From assembly GCA_965219235.1 (NCBI GenBank), contig OZ244721.1:2604001-2668000 (forward strand): DNA of 64,000 nt, given 5' to 3'. The stretch is from CBDHCC01 sp965219235 (GTDB lineage Bacteria > Pseudomonadota > Alphaproteobacteria > Sphingomonadales > Sphingomonadaceae). This document shows, in pieces, positions 50,919 through 59,411 of this stretch. Made by a program: the position numbers and the translations under genes. How positions within the stretch are numbered: position 1 is the stretch's first letter; every line of letters starts with the position of its first letter. The notes under the pieces are model-generated. The model made no database searches. It saw nothing but the letters and a program-made list of their open reading frames with translations, and was not told the origin of the DNA.

Positions 50919-51397
50919 CCCACAAGCTCACCCCCTGCCTCTGGTACGACGGCGACGCCGAGGAGGCGGCCGCCTTCTACTCCGCCACCTTCCCCGACAG
51001 CCGCGTCGACGCGGTCCACCGCGCGCCGGGCGACTATCCGTCGGGCAAGGAGGGCGATGTCCTGACGGTCGAGTTCACCGTGCTGGGCACGGCGTTCGTC
51101 GGGCTGAACGGCGGGCCGGAGTTCACCTTCGACGAGGCGGTGTCGTTCATGGTCCACACCGACGACCAGGCTGAGACCGACCGCTACTGGACCGCCATCC
51201 TGGACGGCGGCGGCGAGGAGAGTGTCTGCGGCTGGTGCAAGGACAAGTGGGGCCTGTCCTGGCAGATCACCCCGCGCGTGCTGACCGACGCGATGGCCAA
51301 CCCCGACCGCGCCGCCGCCAAGCGCGCGTTCGATGCGATGATGACCATGCGCAAGATCGACGTCGCCACGATCGAGGCTGCGGTGAGGGGAGAGTGA
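50915..51397 (+). CDS. VOC family protein, PhnB/3-demethylubiquinone-type
   Basis: A 160-residue single-domain protein of the PhnB-like VOC group (MTHKLTPCLWYDGDAEEAAA at the start, VDAVHRAPGDYPSGKEGD, then WCKDKWGLSWQITPRVL near the end). Despite annotations as 3-demethylubiquinone methyltransferase there is no SAM site. The role is unknown. The start overlaps the GFA stop, and the DUF899 gene starts 2 bases after it. Confidence 0.88.
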   Translation: MTHKLTPCLWYDGDAEEAAAFYSATFPDSRVDAVHRAPGDYPSGKEGDVLTVEFTVLGTAFVGLNGGPEFTFDEAVSFMVHTDDQAETDRYWTAILDGGGEESVCGWCKDKWGLSWQITPRVLTDAMANPDRAAAKRAFDAMMTMRKIDVATIEAAVRGE

Positions 51398-51399
51398 GG

Positions 51400-52107
51400 A
51401 TGGCCCACGATGGAACCCTCGCCTCCGCGAAGGACCTGGCGGCGGCCAACGACCGCCGCTTTCCGGGCGAGAGCGACGACCACCGCCGCGCCCGCGACGC
51501 GCTGCTGGCCGAGGAGATCGAGCTGCGCCGCCACATCTGGCGCGTGGGCGAGATGCGTCGCGCCCTGCCGCCGGGTGGCTCGGTCGAGGCCGACTATCGC
51601 TTCGTGGGCTCGCAAGGCGAGGTCGGGCTGGGGGACCTGTTCGGCGGGCACGACACGCTGGTCGTCTATTCGATGATGTACGGGCCGCGGCGCAAGCGGG
51701 GCTGCCCGATGTGCACCGCGCAGCTCGACGCCTGGGACGGGGAGGTCCCGCATCTGGAAGAGCGGGTCGGCCTCGCCGTCGTCGCGCGCTCTTCCTACCC
51801 CAGGATCGCGGCCTACGGGCGCGAGCGGGGCTGGCGGAACCTCGGGCTCTATTCGGACCCGGTGGGCGACTTCACGAAGGATTATGTCGGCGAGCGGGAC
51901 GCGGACATGCCCGCCTACACCGTCTTCACCCGGGGCGGCGGCGGCACGATCCGCCATTTCTACAGCGCGGAAGGCAACATGGCGATGGCCGATCCAGGCC
52001 AGGACCCCCACAACGCCCCCGGCATGAACCCGCTCTGGATCATCCTCGACACCACGCCGGAGGGACGCGGGACCGACTGGTATCCGGCGCTGGACGACGG
52101 ACGATGA
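51400..52107 (+). CDS. DUF899 family thioredoxin-fold protein
   Basis: A 235-residue thioredoxin-like protein of the DUF899 group: FVGSQGEVGLGDLFGGHDTL, then GPRRKRGCPMCTAQLDAWDG with a C-x-x-C pair, and VFTRGGGGTIRHFYSAEG. It probably takes part in disulphide or peroxide chemistry, by fold only. The ATG at 51400 fits the family start. The gene is continuous with the neighbours on both sides (overlap of four bases with the next). Confidence 0.86.
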   Translation: MAHDGTLASAKDLAAANDRRFPGESDDHRRARDALLAEEIELRRHIWRVGEMRRALPPGGSVEADYRFVGSQGEVGLGDLFGGHDTLVVYSMMYGPRRKRGCPMCTAQLDAWDGEVPHLEERVGLAVVARSSYPRIAAYGRERGWRNLGLYSDPVGDFTKDYVGERDADMPAYTVFTRGGGGTIRHFYSAEGNMAMADPGQDPHNAPGMNPLWIILDTTPEGRGTDWYPALDDGR

Positions 52108-52535
52108 GCGCCGCGCCGCGCCTCTACCCCACCCTGCGCTGCAGGGATGCCGGGGCGATGATCCGCTGGCTGGTGGATGTCGTCGGCTTCGCGGAGCATG
52201 AGGTCCACCGCGCTGGCGAGCGGATCGTCCACGCCCAGCTGTCGCTCGGCCCGTCCATCCTGATGCTCGGCGACGCACGCGATGACGAGTACGGCGCACA
52301 GGTCGGCCCCCTCGACGGCCGCCGCACGGACGCGCTCTACGTCGCGGTCGACGATCCGGACGCGCTGTGCGAGCGGGTGCGCGCGTCCGCCGCGACGATC
52401 GTGACCGACCTCCACGACACCGACTATGGCAGCCGCGACTTCGCCGCCCGCGACGCGCAAGGCAATCTCTGGAGCTTCGGCACCTATCGGCCGACGGTCG
52501 ACGAAACGGCGCGAGACATAGGACCGCGCCCATGA
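52104..52535 (+). CDS. VOC family (glyoxalase-like) protein
   Basis: A 143-residue single VOC domain: MSAAPRLYPTLRCRDAGAMI, IRWLVDVVGFAEHEVHRAGE, and DFAARDAQGNLWSFGTY at the end, the conserved block of this subgroup. The metal ligands are not clear. No reaction can be assigned. It overlaps DUF899 (ATGA) and the first GST gene (ATGA). Confidence 0.86.
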   Translation: MSAAPRLYPTLRCRDAGAMIRWLVDVVGFAEHEVHRAGERIVHAQLSLGPSILMLGDARDDEYGAQVGPLDGRRTDALYVAVDDPDALCERVRASAATIVTDLHDTDYGSRDFAARDAQGNLWSFGTYRPTVDETARDIGPRP

Positions 52536-53179
52536 CGCCCACCATCACCGCCTTTGAACGCTCGCCGGATGGCGGCAGGGGACTGGCGCGCGACATGCGC
52601 GTCCGCTGGGCGCTCGAGGAGGTCGGCCAGCCCTACGGGGTTCGCCTGGTCTCGCGCGGCGGGATGAAGGAACCCGCGCATCGGGCCATCCAGCCGTTCG
52701 GCCAGATCCCGACCTATCGGGACGGCGATCTCGTCCTGTTCGAATCCGGTGCGATCGTGCTCCACATCGCGGAGCGCCATGCGGGCCTGCTGCCGGAGGA
52801 TGCGGATGCGCGGGCGCGCGCGATCACATGGATGTTCGCCGCGCTCAACACGGTGGAGCCGCCGATCTGGGACCGCACCATGGCCCGGATGCTGGAGCGC
52901 GACGAGAGCTGGTACGAGCCGCGCCTGCGCGGCGTGGAGGACCGCGTCCGCGACCGGCTCCGCGAGCTCTCCGCCCGCCTCGGCGACGCCGACTGGCTCG
53001 ACGGAGGGTTCAGCGCCGGCGACCTGCTGATGGTGACGGTGCTACGCATGCTGAACGGGACGGAGCTGTTGGAGGCCCACCCGAACCTCTCCGCCTACGT
53101 CGCGCGCGCGGAAGCGCGGCCCGCCTTCCGTCGCGCCTTCGACGCTCAGGCGGCGGTGTTCGCCGACGCGACCTCATGA
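52532..53179 (+). CDS. Glutathione S-transferase (first of three)
   Basis: A 215-residue GST. The thioredoxin-like N-terminal domain (about 3-82) has PFGQIPTYRDGDLVLFESGAIV, with the cis-proline and the E-S pair that bind glutathione. The helical C-terminal domain has GGFSAGDLLMVTVL, the N-capping box. The N-terminal SPDGGRGLARDMRVRWALEE is longer than typical and similar to the third GST here. It overlaps both neighbours by four bases. Confidence 0.9.
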   Translation: MTPTITAFERSPDGGRGLARDMRVRWALEEVGQPYGVRLVSRGGMKEPAHRAIQPFGQIPTYRDGDLVLFESGAIVLHIAERHAGLLPEDADARARAITWMFAALNTVEPPIWDRTMARMLERDESWYEPRLRGVEDRVRDRLRELSARLGDADWLDGGFSAGDLLMVTVLRMLNGTELLEAHPNLSAYVARAEARPAFRRAFDAQAAVFADATS

Positions 53180-53836
53180 GCCTCCAGCTCTTCGCCCACC
53201 CCTTCTCCTCCTATTGCTGGAAGGTGCTGATCGCGCTGCGGGAGAACGGCACGCCGTTCGAGATGCGGATCCTCGATCAGGATCACCCGGAGAACGGGGC
53301 GGAGTGGGCCGCGCTCTGGCCGCTGCGCAAAATGCCGGTGCTGGCGGACGACGGGCGCGCGGTGGTCGAGACCAGCGCCATCATCGAGCATCTCCAGCTC
53401 TTCCACCCCGGCCCCGTCCGCCTCCTCCCCGACGATCCGGCCGCCGCGGTCGAGGTCCGGATGCTCGACCGGATCTTCGACGATTATGTGATGACGCCGA
53501 TGATCAAGGTGGTCGGCGACGCTCTGCGGCCCGCCGAGGTCCGCGATCCGACCGGGGTGGCGGAGGCGCGTGCGATGCTCGACACGGCCTATGGCTGGCT
53601 CGACACACGGCTCGCGGGGCGTGTCTGGGCGGCGGGCGACACCTTTTCGCTGGCCGATTGCGCGGGGGCTCCGGCCCTCTTCTACGCCGATCGGGTCCAG
53701 CCGATCCCCCGAGGACTGTCCGGCGCTGCGGGGCTATCGCGAACGCGCGCTGGCGCGACCGTCGGTGTCGCGCGCGGTGGAGGAGGGACGACCGCACCGC
53801 CATCTCTTCCCCTTGGGAGCGCCCGACCGGGACTGA
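53176..53836 (+). pseudogene. Glutathione S-transferase (second of three), frameshifted near the end
   Basis: The first frame encodes a good GST (about 178 residues): LFAHPFSSYCWKVLIALREN, PLRKMPVLADDGRAVVETSA and GDTFSLADCAGAPALFYADR. After VQPIP the expected C-terminus EDCPALRGYRERALARPSVS continues in the next frame to a TGA at 53836. A run of five C (53706-53710) lies exactly at the join; four would restore one reading frame of about 219 residues. Either a sequence error or a recent mutation. It overlaps the first GST gene by four bases. Confidence 0.75.
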
Positions 53837-53900
53837 CCCACCCGCCATCCGGAGCGCGCCCGGCGAGGCGTCGATCACCCACCGCACCAAGGAGACCCCA

Positions 53901-54581
53901 ATGCCCGTCGACCCCGACGCCCCGATCCGGATCACCGCGCTGTCCTGGGTGCCCGGCTTCGCCCGGGGCCAGGTGCGCGACCTGAGGGCGCGCTGGGCGC
54001 TGGAGGAGGCGGGACTGCCCTATGGGGTGCGCAAGTTCCACGCCGCGACGGCGCGGCCCGAGTCCTATCTCGAGGACCAGCCGTTCGATCAGGTGCCCGC
54101 CTATCGCGACGGCGAGGTGCGGATGTTCGAATCCGGCGCGATCGTGCTCCATGTCGGCGAACGCTGCGAAACCCTGCTGCCGCGCGACGCCCAGGGCCGC
54201 GCGCGGGCGACGACGTGGGTGTTCGCGGCGCTCAACAGCGTCGAGCCGTTCGTCCAGCAGCTCGCGTCGATCGACCTGTTCCACAAGGACGCCGATTGGG
54301 CGCGCGAGCGGCGGCCGGGCGTGATCGACATGGTGCGCGGTTGTCTCGGCCGCGTCGCCGACCATCTGGGCGACCGCGGGCATCTGGAGGACCGCTTCAC
54401 CGCCGGCGACCTGATGATGGCCAGCGTGCTGCGCATCCTCGGTCACACCGACCTGGTCGCCGAGCGGGCCGCTCTGGCCGCCTACCAGGCGCGCTGCGAG
54501 GCGCGGCCGGCGTTCCAGCGCGCGCTTGCCGCGCAGCTCGCCGATTTCGACGCCGCCCCGCCGGAGCCGGCGGCGGGATGA
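53901..54581 (+). CDS. Glutathione S-transferase (third of three)
   Basis: A 226-residue GST with the same layout as the first: DLRARWALEEAGLPYGVRKF, then PFDQVPAYRDGEVRMFESGA with cis-proline and ES, and DRFTAGDLMMASVLRIL in the helical domain. Similarity to the first GST suggests local duplication. It has AAGGAG seven bases before the ATG. It is the last gene of the regulated run; the convergent J-domain gene follows. Confidence 0.92.
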   Translation: MPVDPDAPIRITALSWVPGFARGQVRDLRARWALEEAGLPYGVRKFHAATARPESYLEDQPFDQVPAYRDGEVRMFESGAIVLHVGERCETLLPRDAQGRARATTWVFAALNSVEPFVQQLASIDLFHKDADWARERRPGVIDMVRGCLGRVADHLGDRGHLEDRFTAGDLMMASVLRILGHTDLVAERAALAAYQARCEARPAFQRALAAQLADFDAAPPEPAAG

Positions 54582-54647
54582 GATCCGGTTCGAGCCGTCA
54601 CTCACTTGAGGGAGTGAGGAGTTGCCGTCCCTCATGACCATCGCGGA

Positions 54648-55256
54648 TCACCCGAACGCCGCCGAGCGCCGCAACTCCTGATAGGCGTCGATCACCGCCC
54701 TCAGCCGCGCCTCGTGGCTGCGGTCGCCGCCGTTGCGGTCGGGGTGGTAGCGGCGGACCAGCGCGGAATAGGCGCGGCGGATGGCGGCGCGGTCGGCGTC
54801 CGGTTCCAGGCCGAGAACCTTGAGCGCCCGGTGGTCCTCCGGCGTCAGCCGCCGACCGCTCGCCGCCTCCGCGCGCGCCTCGGCCATCCGCTCCTTCCAC
54901 CGGGCGCCCAGCGCGTCGAGCGGGTCGGCGAAGTCCGCCCACGCGGGCGGACGGTCCGCGCCGCCGCCCGCGAACGCCCGCGTCTCGCGCTCCCACCCGG
55001 CGAAGGGCCGCTGCGCCGCCGTGATCTCGTCGACGTCCATCCCTTCGAAGAAGTTGTACCCGGCGTTGAACGCCCGGACATGATCGAGGCAAAGCCATTG
55101 CCACTCCCCCGGACCGTCGAAGGAGGGCCGCCGCGCGCCGGGCGCGCGGAACTCGCCCGGCTCGCCACAGCCTGGGACGGCGCACGCGCGATCCGCCCCG
55201 TCCATGCGGCCGTGGAAGCGGGTGGCGCGGCGGGCGGACGGGTCGGAACGGCTCAC
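54648..55256 (-). CDS. J-domain protein of the bolA-cobS neighbourhood
   Basis: A 202-residue protein. The N-terminal part has CAVPGCGEPGEFRAPG and ends in WQWLCLDHVRAFNAGYNFF, with cysteines that could bind zinc. The C-terminal J domain, ALKVLGLEPDADRAAIRRAY and SALVRRYHPDRNGGDR, has the HPD motif. It likely works with DnaK. The GTG at 55256 has GAGAG upstream and is preferred to a TTG at 55280. It is divergent from bolA with about 43 bases between; in other alphaproteobacteria cobS follows directly. Confidence 0.85.
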   Translation of the reverse strand: MSRSDPSARRATRFHGRMDGADRACAVPGCGEPGEFRAPGARRPSFDGPGEWQWLCLDHVRAFNAGYNFFEGMDVDEITAAQRPFAGWERETRAFAGGGADRPPAWADFADPLDALGARWKERMAEARAEAASGRRLTPEDHRALKVLGLEPDADRAAIRRAYSALVRRYHPDRNGGDRSHEARLRAVIDAYQELRRSAAFG

Positions 55257-55299
55257 GCGGAACTCTCGGAGGACGGACAAAGCGGCCTATATAGGAACG

Positions 55300-55599
55300 A
55301 TGACCGACCGTTCGACCGCTCCCGCCCAAATGCCCGACGACGTGGAGGCCGCGATCCGCGACCGGCTCGTCGCCACGCTCACGCCCCGCCGGCTGGAGGT
55401 GGTGAACGACTCCGCCAAGCACGCCGGCCACGCGGGCGACGACGGGTCGGGTGTCACCCACTGGACGGTGCGGGTGGAGAGCGACAAGCTCGCCGGCCTA
55501 AGCCGCGTCGAGCGCCAGCGGCTGGTCCTGAACGCGCTCGCCGACCTGATGGACAACCCGATCCACGCGCTGGCTATCGAGGCGGTGGCGCCGCAGTGA
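55300..55599 (+). CDS. BolA family protein
   Basis: A 99-residue BolA protein: IRDRLVATLTPRRLEVVNDS, AKHAGHAGDDGSGVTHWTVR and ALADLMDNPIHALAIEA, with the conserved H-A-G-H and the C-terminal H-A-L. BolA proteins bind 2Fe-2S clusters with monothiol glutaredoxins and affect iron and stress responses. It is divergent from the J-domain gene. The stretch to 55804 has no gene. The glutaredoxin gene often nearby is not in the window. Confidence 0.93.
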   Translation: MTDRSTAPAQMPDDVEAAIRDRLVATLTPRRLEVVNDSAKHAGHAGDDGSGVTHWTVRVESDKLAGLSRVERQRLVLNALADLMDNPIHALAIEAVAPQ

Positions 55600-55804
55600 C
55601 CGGCGACGACATCCTCCTGCGCACCGCGCCGCGTCCGTTGCCACGCCACGCCACGCCTGGTGGACCTTCGTCTCCTCGTCCCCGGAGCGGATTGGCCAAG
55701 TGGCGGGCTGGTGCGCGGGGCGGTTCGGCACGGTGCCGACCGATCGGTGCGAGTTCATTCCCGCCCCCGGAAGGCGGTCGGCTATTCATGACCGGAGCGG
55801 TCCG

Positions 55805-56416
55805 TCAGCCCAGCGCTCCGAACCGCGCTTCGTAGCCCTCCCGGTCGCCCGCGGCGAGGAAGCGGGCCTGCTCGACCCAGTCGTCGCGCCGGATGCGGCC
55901 CGCAAAGCCGCCAAGCTGGCCGTCGATCCGGTCGATGTCCGCATCGTCCCAGGCGGCGATCTGCTCGAAGCGGGTGACGCCCAGCGCCGCCAGCCGGTCG
56001 CGGAGCCTGGCACCCAGGCCCTTCATCCGCGTCAGGTCGTCGCCCGCGCGCCGCGGCTCGCTCGCCTGGTCCATCGAGGCCGCCTCCGCCGCGACGCTCG
56101 GTCCCAACACGCCGGCCGCGTCCGCGGCGCTCTCCAGGGCGCCGTCATCGGCGGGCGGCGGCGTGCGGTCGAGCGGGCTTTCGCGCAGCGGCTCCGCCTC
56201 CGCCGCCACGGAGGATCCGGTGGCGAGCGGTGGCGGCACGCCCATCGGATCGGTGCGCGCGAAAGTGGGCCGCGCGGCGCGGGAGCCATCCCGGTCGCGC
56301 AGGCTCTCGGCCGCCTCCGACCCGACGCCGCGCCGCCGGCCCAGCACCAGCCAGATCACCAGCACCGCGACCAGTGTCAACGCAAGAACGATCGCCCACC
56401 AATAGTCCTGCAGCAT
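55805..56416 (-). CDS. Membrane-anchored protein with C-terminal helix-hairpin-helix-like domain
   Basis: A 203-residue protein with one N-terminal helix (YWWAIVLALTLVAVLVIWLVL). A low-complexity linker of about 90 residues is rich in Ala, Asp and Pro. The C-terminal domain, DDLTRMKGLGARLRDRLAAL and GVTRFEQIAAWDDADIDRID, then FAGRIRRDDWVEQARFLA, is the HhH-like module seen in ribosomal L21 extensions and in many sphingomonad membrane proteins. DNA binding is possible but unproven. It lies 18 bases after purD on the same strand. Confidence 0.75.
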   Translation of the reverse strand: MLQDYWWAIVLALTLVAVLVIWLVLGRRRGVGSEAAESLRDRDGSRAARPTFARTDPMGVPPPLATGSSVAAEAEPLRESPLDRTPPPADDGALESAADAAGVLGPSVAAEAASMDQASEPRRAGDDLTRMKGLGARLRDRLAALGVTRFEQIAAWDDADIDRIDGQLGGFAGRIRRDDWVEQARFLAAGDREGYEARFGALG

Positions 56417-56434
56417 GGTCGTTCCCTCCGCTCG

Positions 56435-57721
56435 TCAGCCCACCGGCTCCGCGTCGCGTGCCAGCGCACGCCAGCCGATATCGGAGCGGTGCTGCGCCCC
56501 GTGAAAGGCGATCGCGCCGATCCCGGCCTCGGCGCGGCGCTTGGCGAGCGCGATGGTCTCGCCGCGGCCGGTCACCGCCAGCACGCGCCCGCCGGCCACG
56601 GTGGGCGCGTCGCTCGTGCCGCCCGTTCCCGCCTGGAACACCAGCGCGCCGGCCGCCGCCGCCGCGTCCACCCCGGTGATCGCCGCGCCCGTCTTCGGCG
56701 CGTCCGGGTAGCCCGGAGCGGCCATGACGACCGCGAGCGCGACGTCGTCGGAGAAGCGCGGCGCGTCCCGCTCCGCCAGCCGGCGCTCCACCGTCGCGAG
56801 CACGATCTCGACGAGATCGTCCTCCAGGCGCGGCAGCAGCACCTGCGTCTCGGGATCGCCGAAGCGGCAGTTGAACTCGATCAGCTTCGGTCCGTCCGCG
56901 GTCAGCATCACGCCGGCGTAGAGCACGCCCTCGTACGGCGTGCCCTCGCGCGCCATCTTGTCCAGGATCGGCCGGACGATCTCGTCCATCACCCGCTCGT
57001 GCGTCGCGGGGTCGAGCACCGCGGCGGGCGAGTAGGCGCCCATGCCGCCGGTGTTGGGACCCGTGTCGCCGTCGCCCAGCCGCTTGTGGTCCTGCGCCGT
57101 GCCGAAGGGCAGCACGGTGGTGCCGTCGGTGATGGCGAAGACGCTGACCTCCTCGCCCTCCAGGAACTCCTCGATCAGGATCTGCTTGCCCGCCGCGCCG
57201 AAGCGGCCGTCGAACATCTCCGCGATGGCGTCCTCGGCCTCGTCGCGGGTGGTCGCGACGACCACGCCCTTGCCCGCCGCCAGCCCGTCCGCCTTGATCA
57301 CCACGGGCAGCGCGAAATCGTCGAGCGCGATCAGCGCGGCGTCCTTCTTGGCCACCGCGACGTGGCCGGGCATCGGCACGCCCGCGCGCGCGGCGACCGT
57401 GCGCGCCCAGATCTTGGAGCCCTCGATCTGGGCGGCCGCCTTGCCCGGCCCGAAGGTGGCGAGTCCGACCGCGCGCAGGTTGTCGGCCAGACCCTCGACC
57501 AGCGGCTGCTCCGGCCCGACCACGACCAGGGCGATCGACGCCTTGCGGCAATAGTCGACCACGGCGCGATGGTCGGCCAGGTCGATGTCGGCGAGCTGCG
57601 CCAGCTCCCCGATGCCCGGATTGCCGGGCAGCGCGAAGAGCTTGGGCGACAGCGGCGACTGTGCCATCTTCCACGCGATCGCGTGTTCGCGCCCGCCGCT
57701 CCCCAGGATCAGGATGTTCAT
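56435..57721 (-). CDS. purD: Phosphoribosylamine-glycine ligase
   Basis: A 428-residue ATP-grasp enzyme that makes GAR in purine synthesis. It starts MNILILGSGGREHAIAWKMA, has LPVVIKADGLAAGKGVVVAT in the ATP site and PNTGGMGAYSPAAVLD, and the GDPETQVLLPRLEDDLVE block near residue 290. ATG at 57721 (three codons into the longest frame) is the PurD start. This ATG and that of xseA share the palindrome CATG, so the two coding regions overlap by two bases. Confidence 0.97.
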   Translation of the reverse strand: MNILILGSGGREHAIAWKMAQSPLSPKLFALPGNPGIGELAQLADIDLADHRAVVDYCRKASIALVVVGPEQPLVEGLADNLRAVGLATFGPGKAAAQIEGSKIWARTVAARAGVPMPGHVAVAKKDAALIALDDFALPVVIKADGLAAGKGVVVATTRDEAEDAIAEMFDGRFGAAGKQILIEEFLEGEEVSVFAITDGTTVLPFGTAQDHKRLGDGDTGPNTGGMGAYSPAAVLDPATHERVMDEIVRPILDKMAREGTPYEGVLYAGVMLTADGPKLIEFNCRFGDPETQVLLPRLEDDLVEIVLATVERRLAERDAPRFSDDVALAVVMAAPGYPDAPKTGAAITGVDAAAAAGALVFQAGTGGTSDAPTVAGGRVLAVTGRGETIALAKRRAEAGIGAIAFHGAQHRSDIGWRALARDAEPVG

Positions 57722-59156
57722 GCCCAGCAAACCTCTCGATGACGATGTCGGCGCCCCGGCCGTTCACCCTTTGTTAGCCCAGAGCCCGCCCGGCGACAAC
57801 GCGCCCCCGCTTTCGGTGGGCGAGCTGTCGGCGGCGCTCAAGCGGACGGTCGAGGACCGCTTCGGCCATGTCCGCGTGCGCGGCGAGATCAGCGGCTGGA
57901 AGCGCGCGGCGAGCGGCCACTGCTACTTCTGCCTGAAGGACGCCGACGCGGTCATCGACGGCGTGATGTGGCGCGGGGCCGCCGCCGCGCTCGCCTTCGC
58001 GGGCGAGGACGGGCTGGACGTGGTCGCCAGCGGGCGGCTGACCACCTATCCCGGCCGCTCGCGCTACCAGGTGATCGTCGACCGGCTGGAGCTCGCCGGC
58101 GAGGGCGCGCTGATGGCGCTGCTCGAGCGCACGAAGGCGCGGCTGGCGGCGGAGGGGCTGTTCGCGGCCGAACGCCGCCGGCCGATCCCCTTCCTGCCGC
58201 GCACGATCGGCGTGGTGACCTCGCCCACCGGCTCCGTCATCCGCGACATCCTGCACCGTCTGGCCGACCGGATGCCGAGCCACGTCGTCGTCTGGCCGGT
58301 GGCGGTGCAGGGCGAGGGCGCCGCCGCGCAGATCGCCGCCGCCGTCGCAGGCTTCGGCACGGGCGGTCCGTTTCCGCGCCCCGACGTGCTGATCGTCGCG
58401 CGCGGCGGCGGATCGGCGGAGGATCTGTGGGCCTTCAACGAGGAGGCGGTGGTGCGCGCCGTGGCGGCCTCCGCCATCCCCGTCATCAGCGCGGTGGGGC
58501 ACGAGACCGACACCAGCCTGTGCGATCTCGCGGCCGACCGGCGCGCGCCCACGCCGACCGCCGCCGCCGAGATGGCGGTGCCCGTCCGCTCCGAACTGAC
58601 GGCGCAGCTCGCCCAGGCGCGGGGCCGGCTGGCGGCGGGCGCGGAACGACGGTGGGCGCGCTCCGCGGAACGGTTGCGCCTGGTCGCCCGGCTGCTGCCG
58701 CCACCCGCGCGCTTGACCGATGCCCACGCCCAGCGACTCGACGAGGCCGGCGAGCGGTTGCGCCGGGCGGGCGCCGAGCGGCTGGCGGCGGGCGACGCCG
58801 CGCTCGACCGGGCCGTCGCCGGACTGCGTCCCCGGCTGCTGAGCGCGCTCGCGACGCGGGCGCGCGAGCGGCTGTCGGCGGCGCGTCTCGACCCGCGCGT
58901 CCTCGCGCGCGGGCTGGGCGAGGCCGAGGAGCGGCTGGCCGCCACCTGGCGGCTGGCCGGCGCGCTCCACCCCGACGCGCCGCTCGCGCGCGGCTATGCG
59001 CGGGTGGAGAGCGCGGCCGGACGCGTGCTGACCACCGCCGGGGCGGCGCGCGCGGCCGCGCGGCTGCGCCTCGTGTTCGCCGATGGTCGCGTGGAGGCGC
59101 GTGTCGATCGGGAACGCCTGCCCGCGACGCCGGTGGAGCAGGGCAGCCTGCTCTAG
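57720..59156 (+). CDS. xseA: Exodeoxyribonuclease VII large subunit
   Basis: A 478-residue nuclease subunit. An N-terminal OB fold has LSVGELSAALKRTVEDRFGH, VRVRGEISGWKRAASGHCYF. The catalytic domain has RPIPFLPRTIGVVTSPTGSV, DVLIVARGGGSAEDLWAFNE and ISAVGHETDTSLCDLAADRR. A coiled-coil region follows (about 310-400). It degrades single-stranded DNA with XseB. The ATG at 57720 interlocks with purD. Alternatives further in are possible, since the first 30 residues are not conserved. Confidence 0.94.
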   Translation: MPSKPLDDDVGAPAVHPLLAQSPPGDNAPPLSVGELSAALKRTVEDRFGHVRVRGEISGWKRAASGHCYFCLKDADAVIDGVMWRGAAAALAFAGEDGLDVVASGRLTTYPGRSRYQVIVDRLELAGEGALMALLERTKARLAAEGLFAAERRRPIPFLPRTIGVVTSPTGSVIRDILHRLADRMPSHVVVWPVAVQGEGAAAQIAAAVAGFGTGGPFPRPDVLIVARGGGSAEDLWAFNEEAVVRAVAASAIPVISAVGHETDTSLCDLAADRRAPTPTAAAEMAVPVRSELTAQLAQARGRLAAGAERRWARSAERLRLVARLLPPPARLTDAHAQRLDEAGERLRRAGAERLAAGDAALDRAVAGLRPRLLSALATRARERLSAARLDPRVLARGLGEAEERLAATWRLAGALHPDAPLARGYARVESAAGRVLTTAGAARAAARLRLVFADGRVEARVDRERLPATPVEQGSLL

Positions 59157-59204
59157 GCACGGCCTCGCATTGAACCGGCCGCTTCCACCCCTTAGACCCG
59201 GTCC

Positions 59205-59411
59205 ATGCTCATGTCCGCTCGCGGCCGGCCGGCCCGACTCCAGTATCTGCCCAACGCCACCCGGATGCTGTCGCCCGGCGACCACGTCGTGTGCGCGGTG
59301 AGCGGCGCGGCGATCCCGCTGGACGAGCTGCGCTACTGGAGCGTCGAGCGGCAGGAGCCCTACGCCTCCGCCGCGCTGGCGCTCGCCGCGGACGCCGACG
59401 CGCGCGCGTGA
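59205..59411 (+). CDS. DUF2093 family protein
   Basis: A 68-residue cytoplasmic protein with the DUF2093 pattern: ARLQYLPNATRMLSPGDHVV, CAVSGAAIPLDELRYWSVER and QEPYASAALAL. Members follow xseA in many alphaproteobacteria and have no known role. The C-xx-C-like pair is reduced to one cysteine. Its TGA overlaps the M23 peptidase start (GTGA). It starts 48 bases after xseA. Confidence 0.85.
   Translation: MLMSARGRPARLQYLPNATRMLSPGDHVVCAVSGAAIPLDELRYWSVERQEPYASAALALAADADARA

Noticed and set aside
48562..54581. A natural-product gene cluster
   Set aside because: There is no synthase, ligase or transporter; the genes are small ligand- or glutathione-handling proteins.
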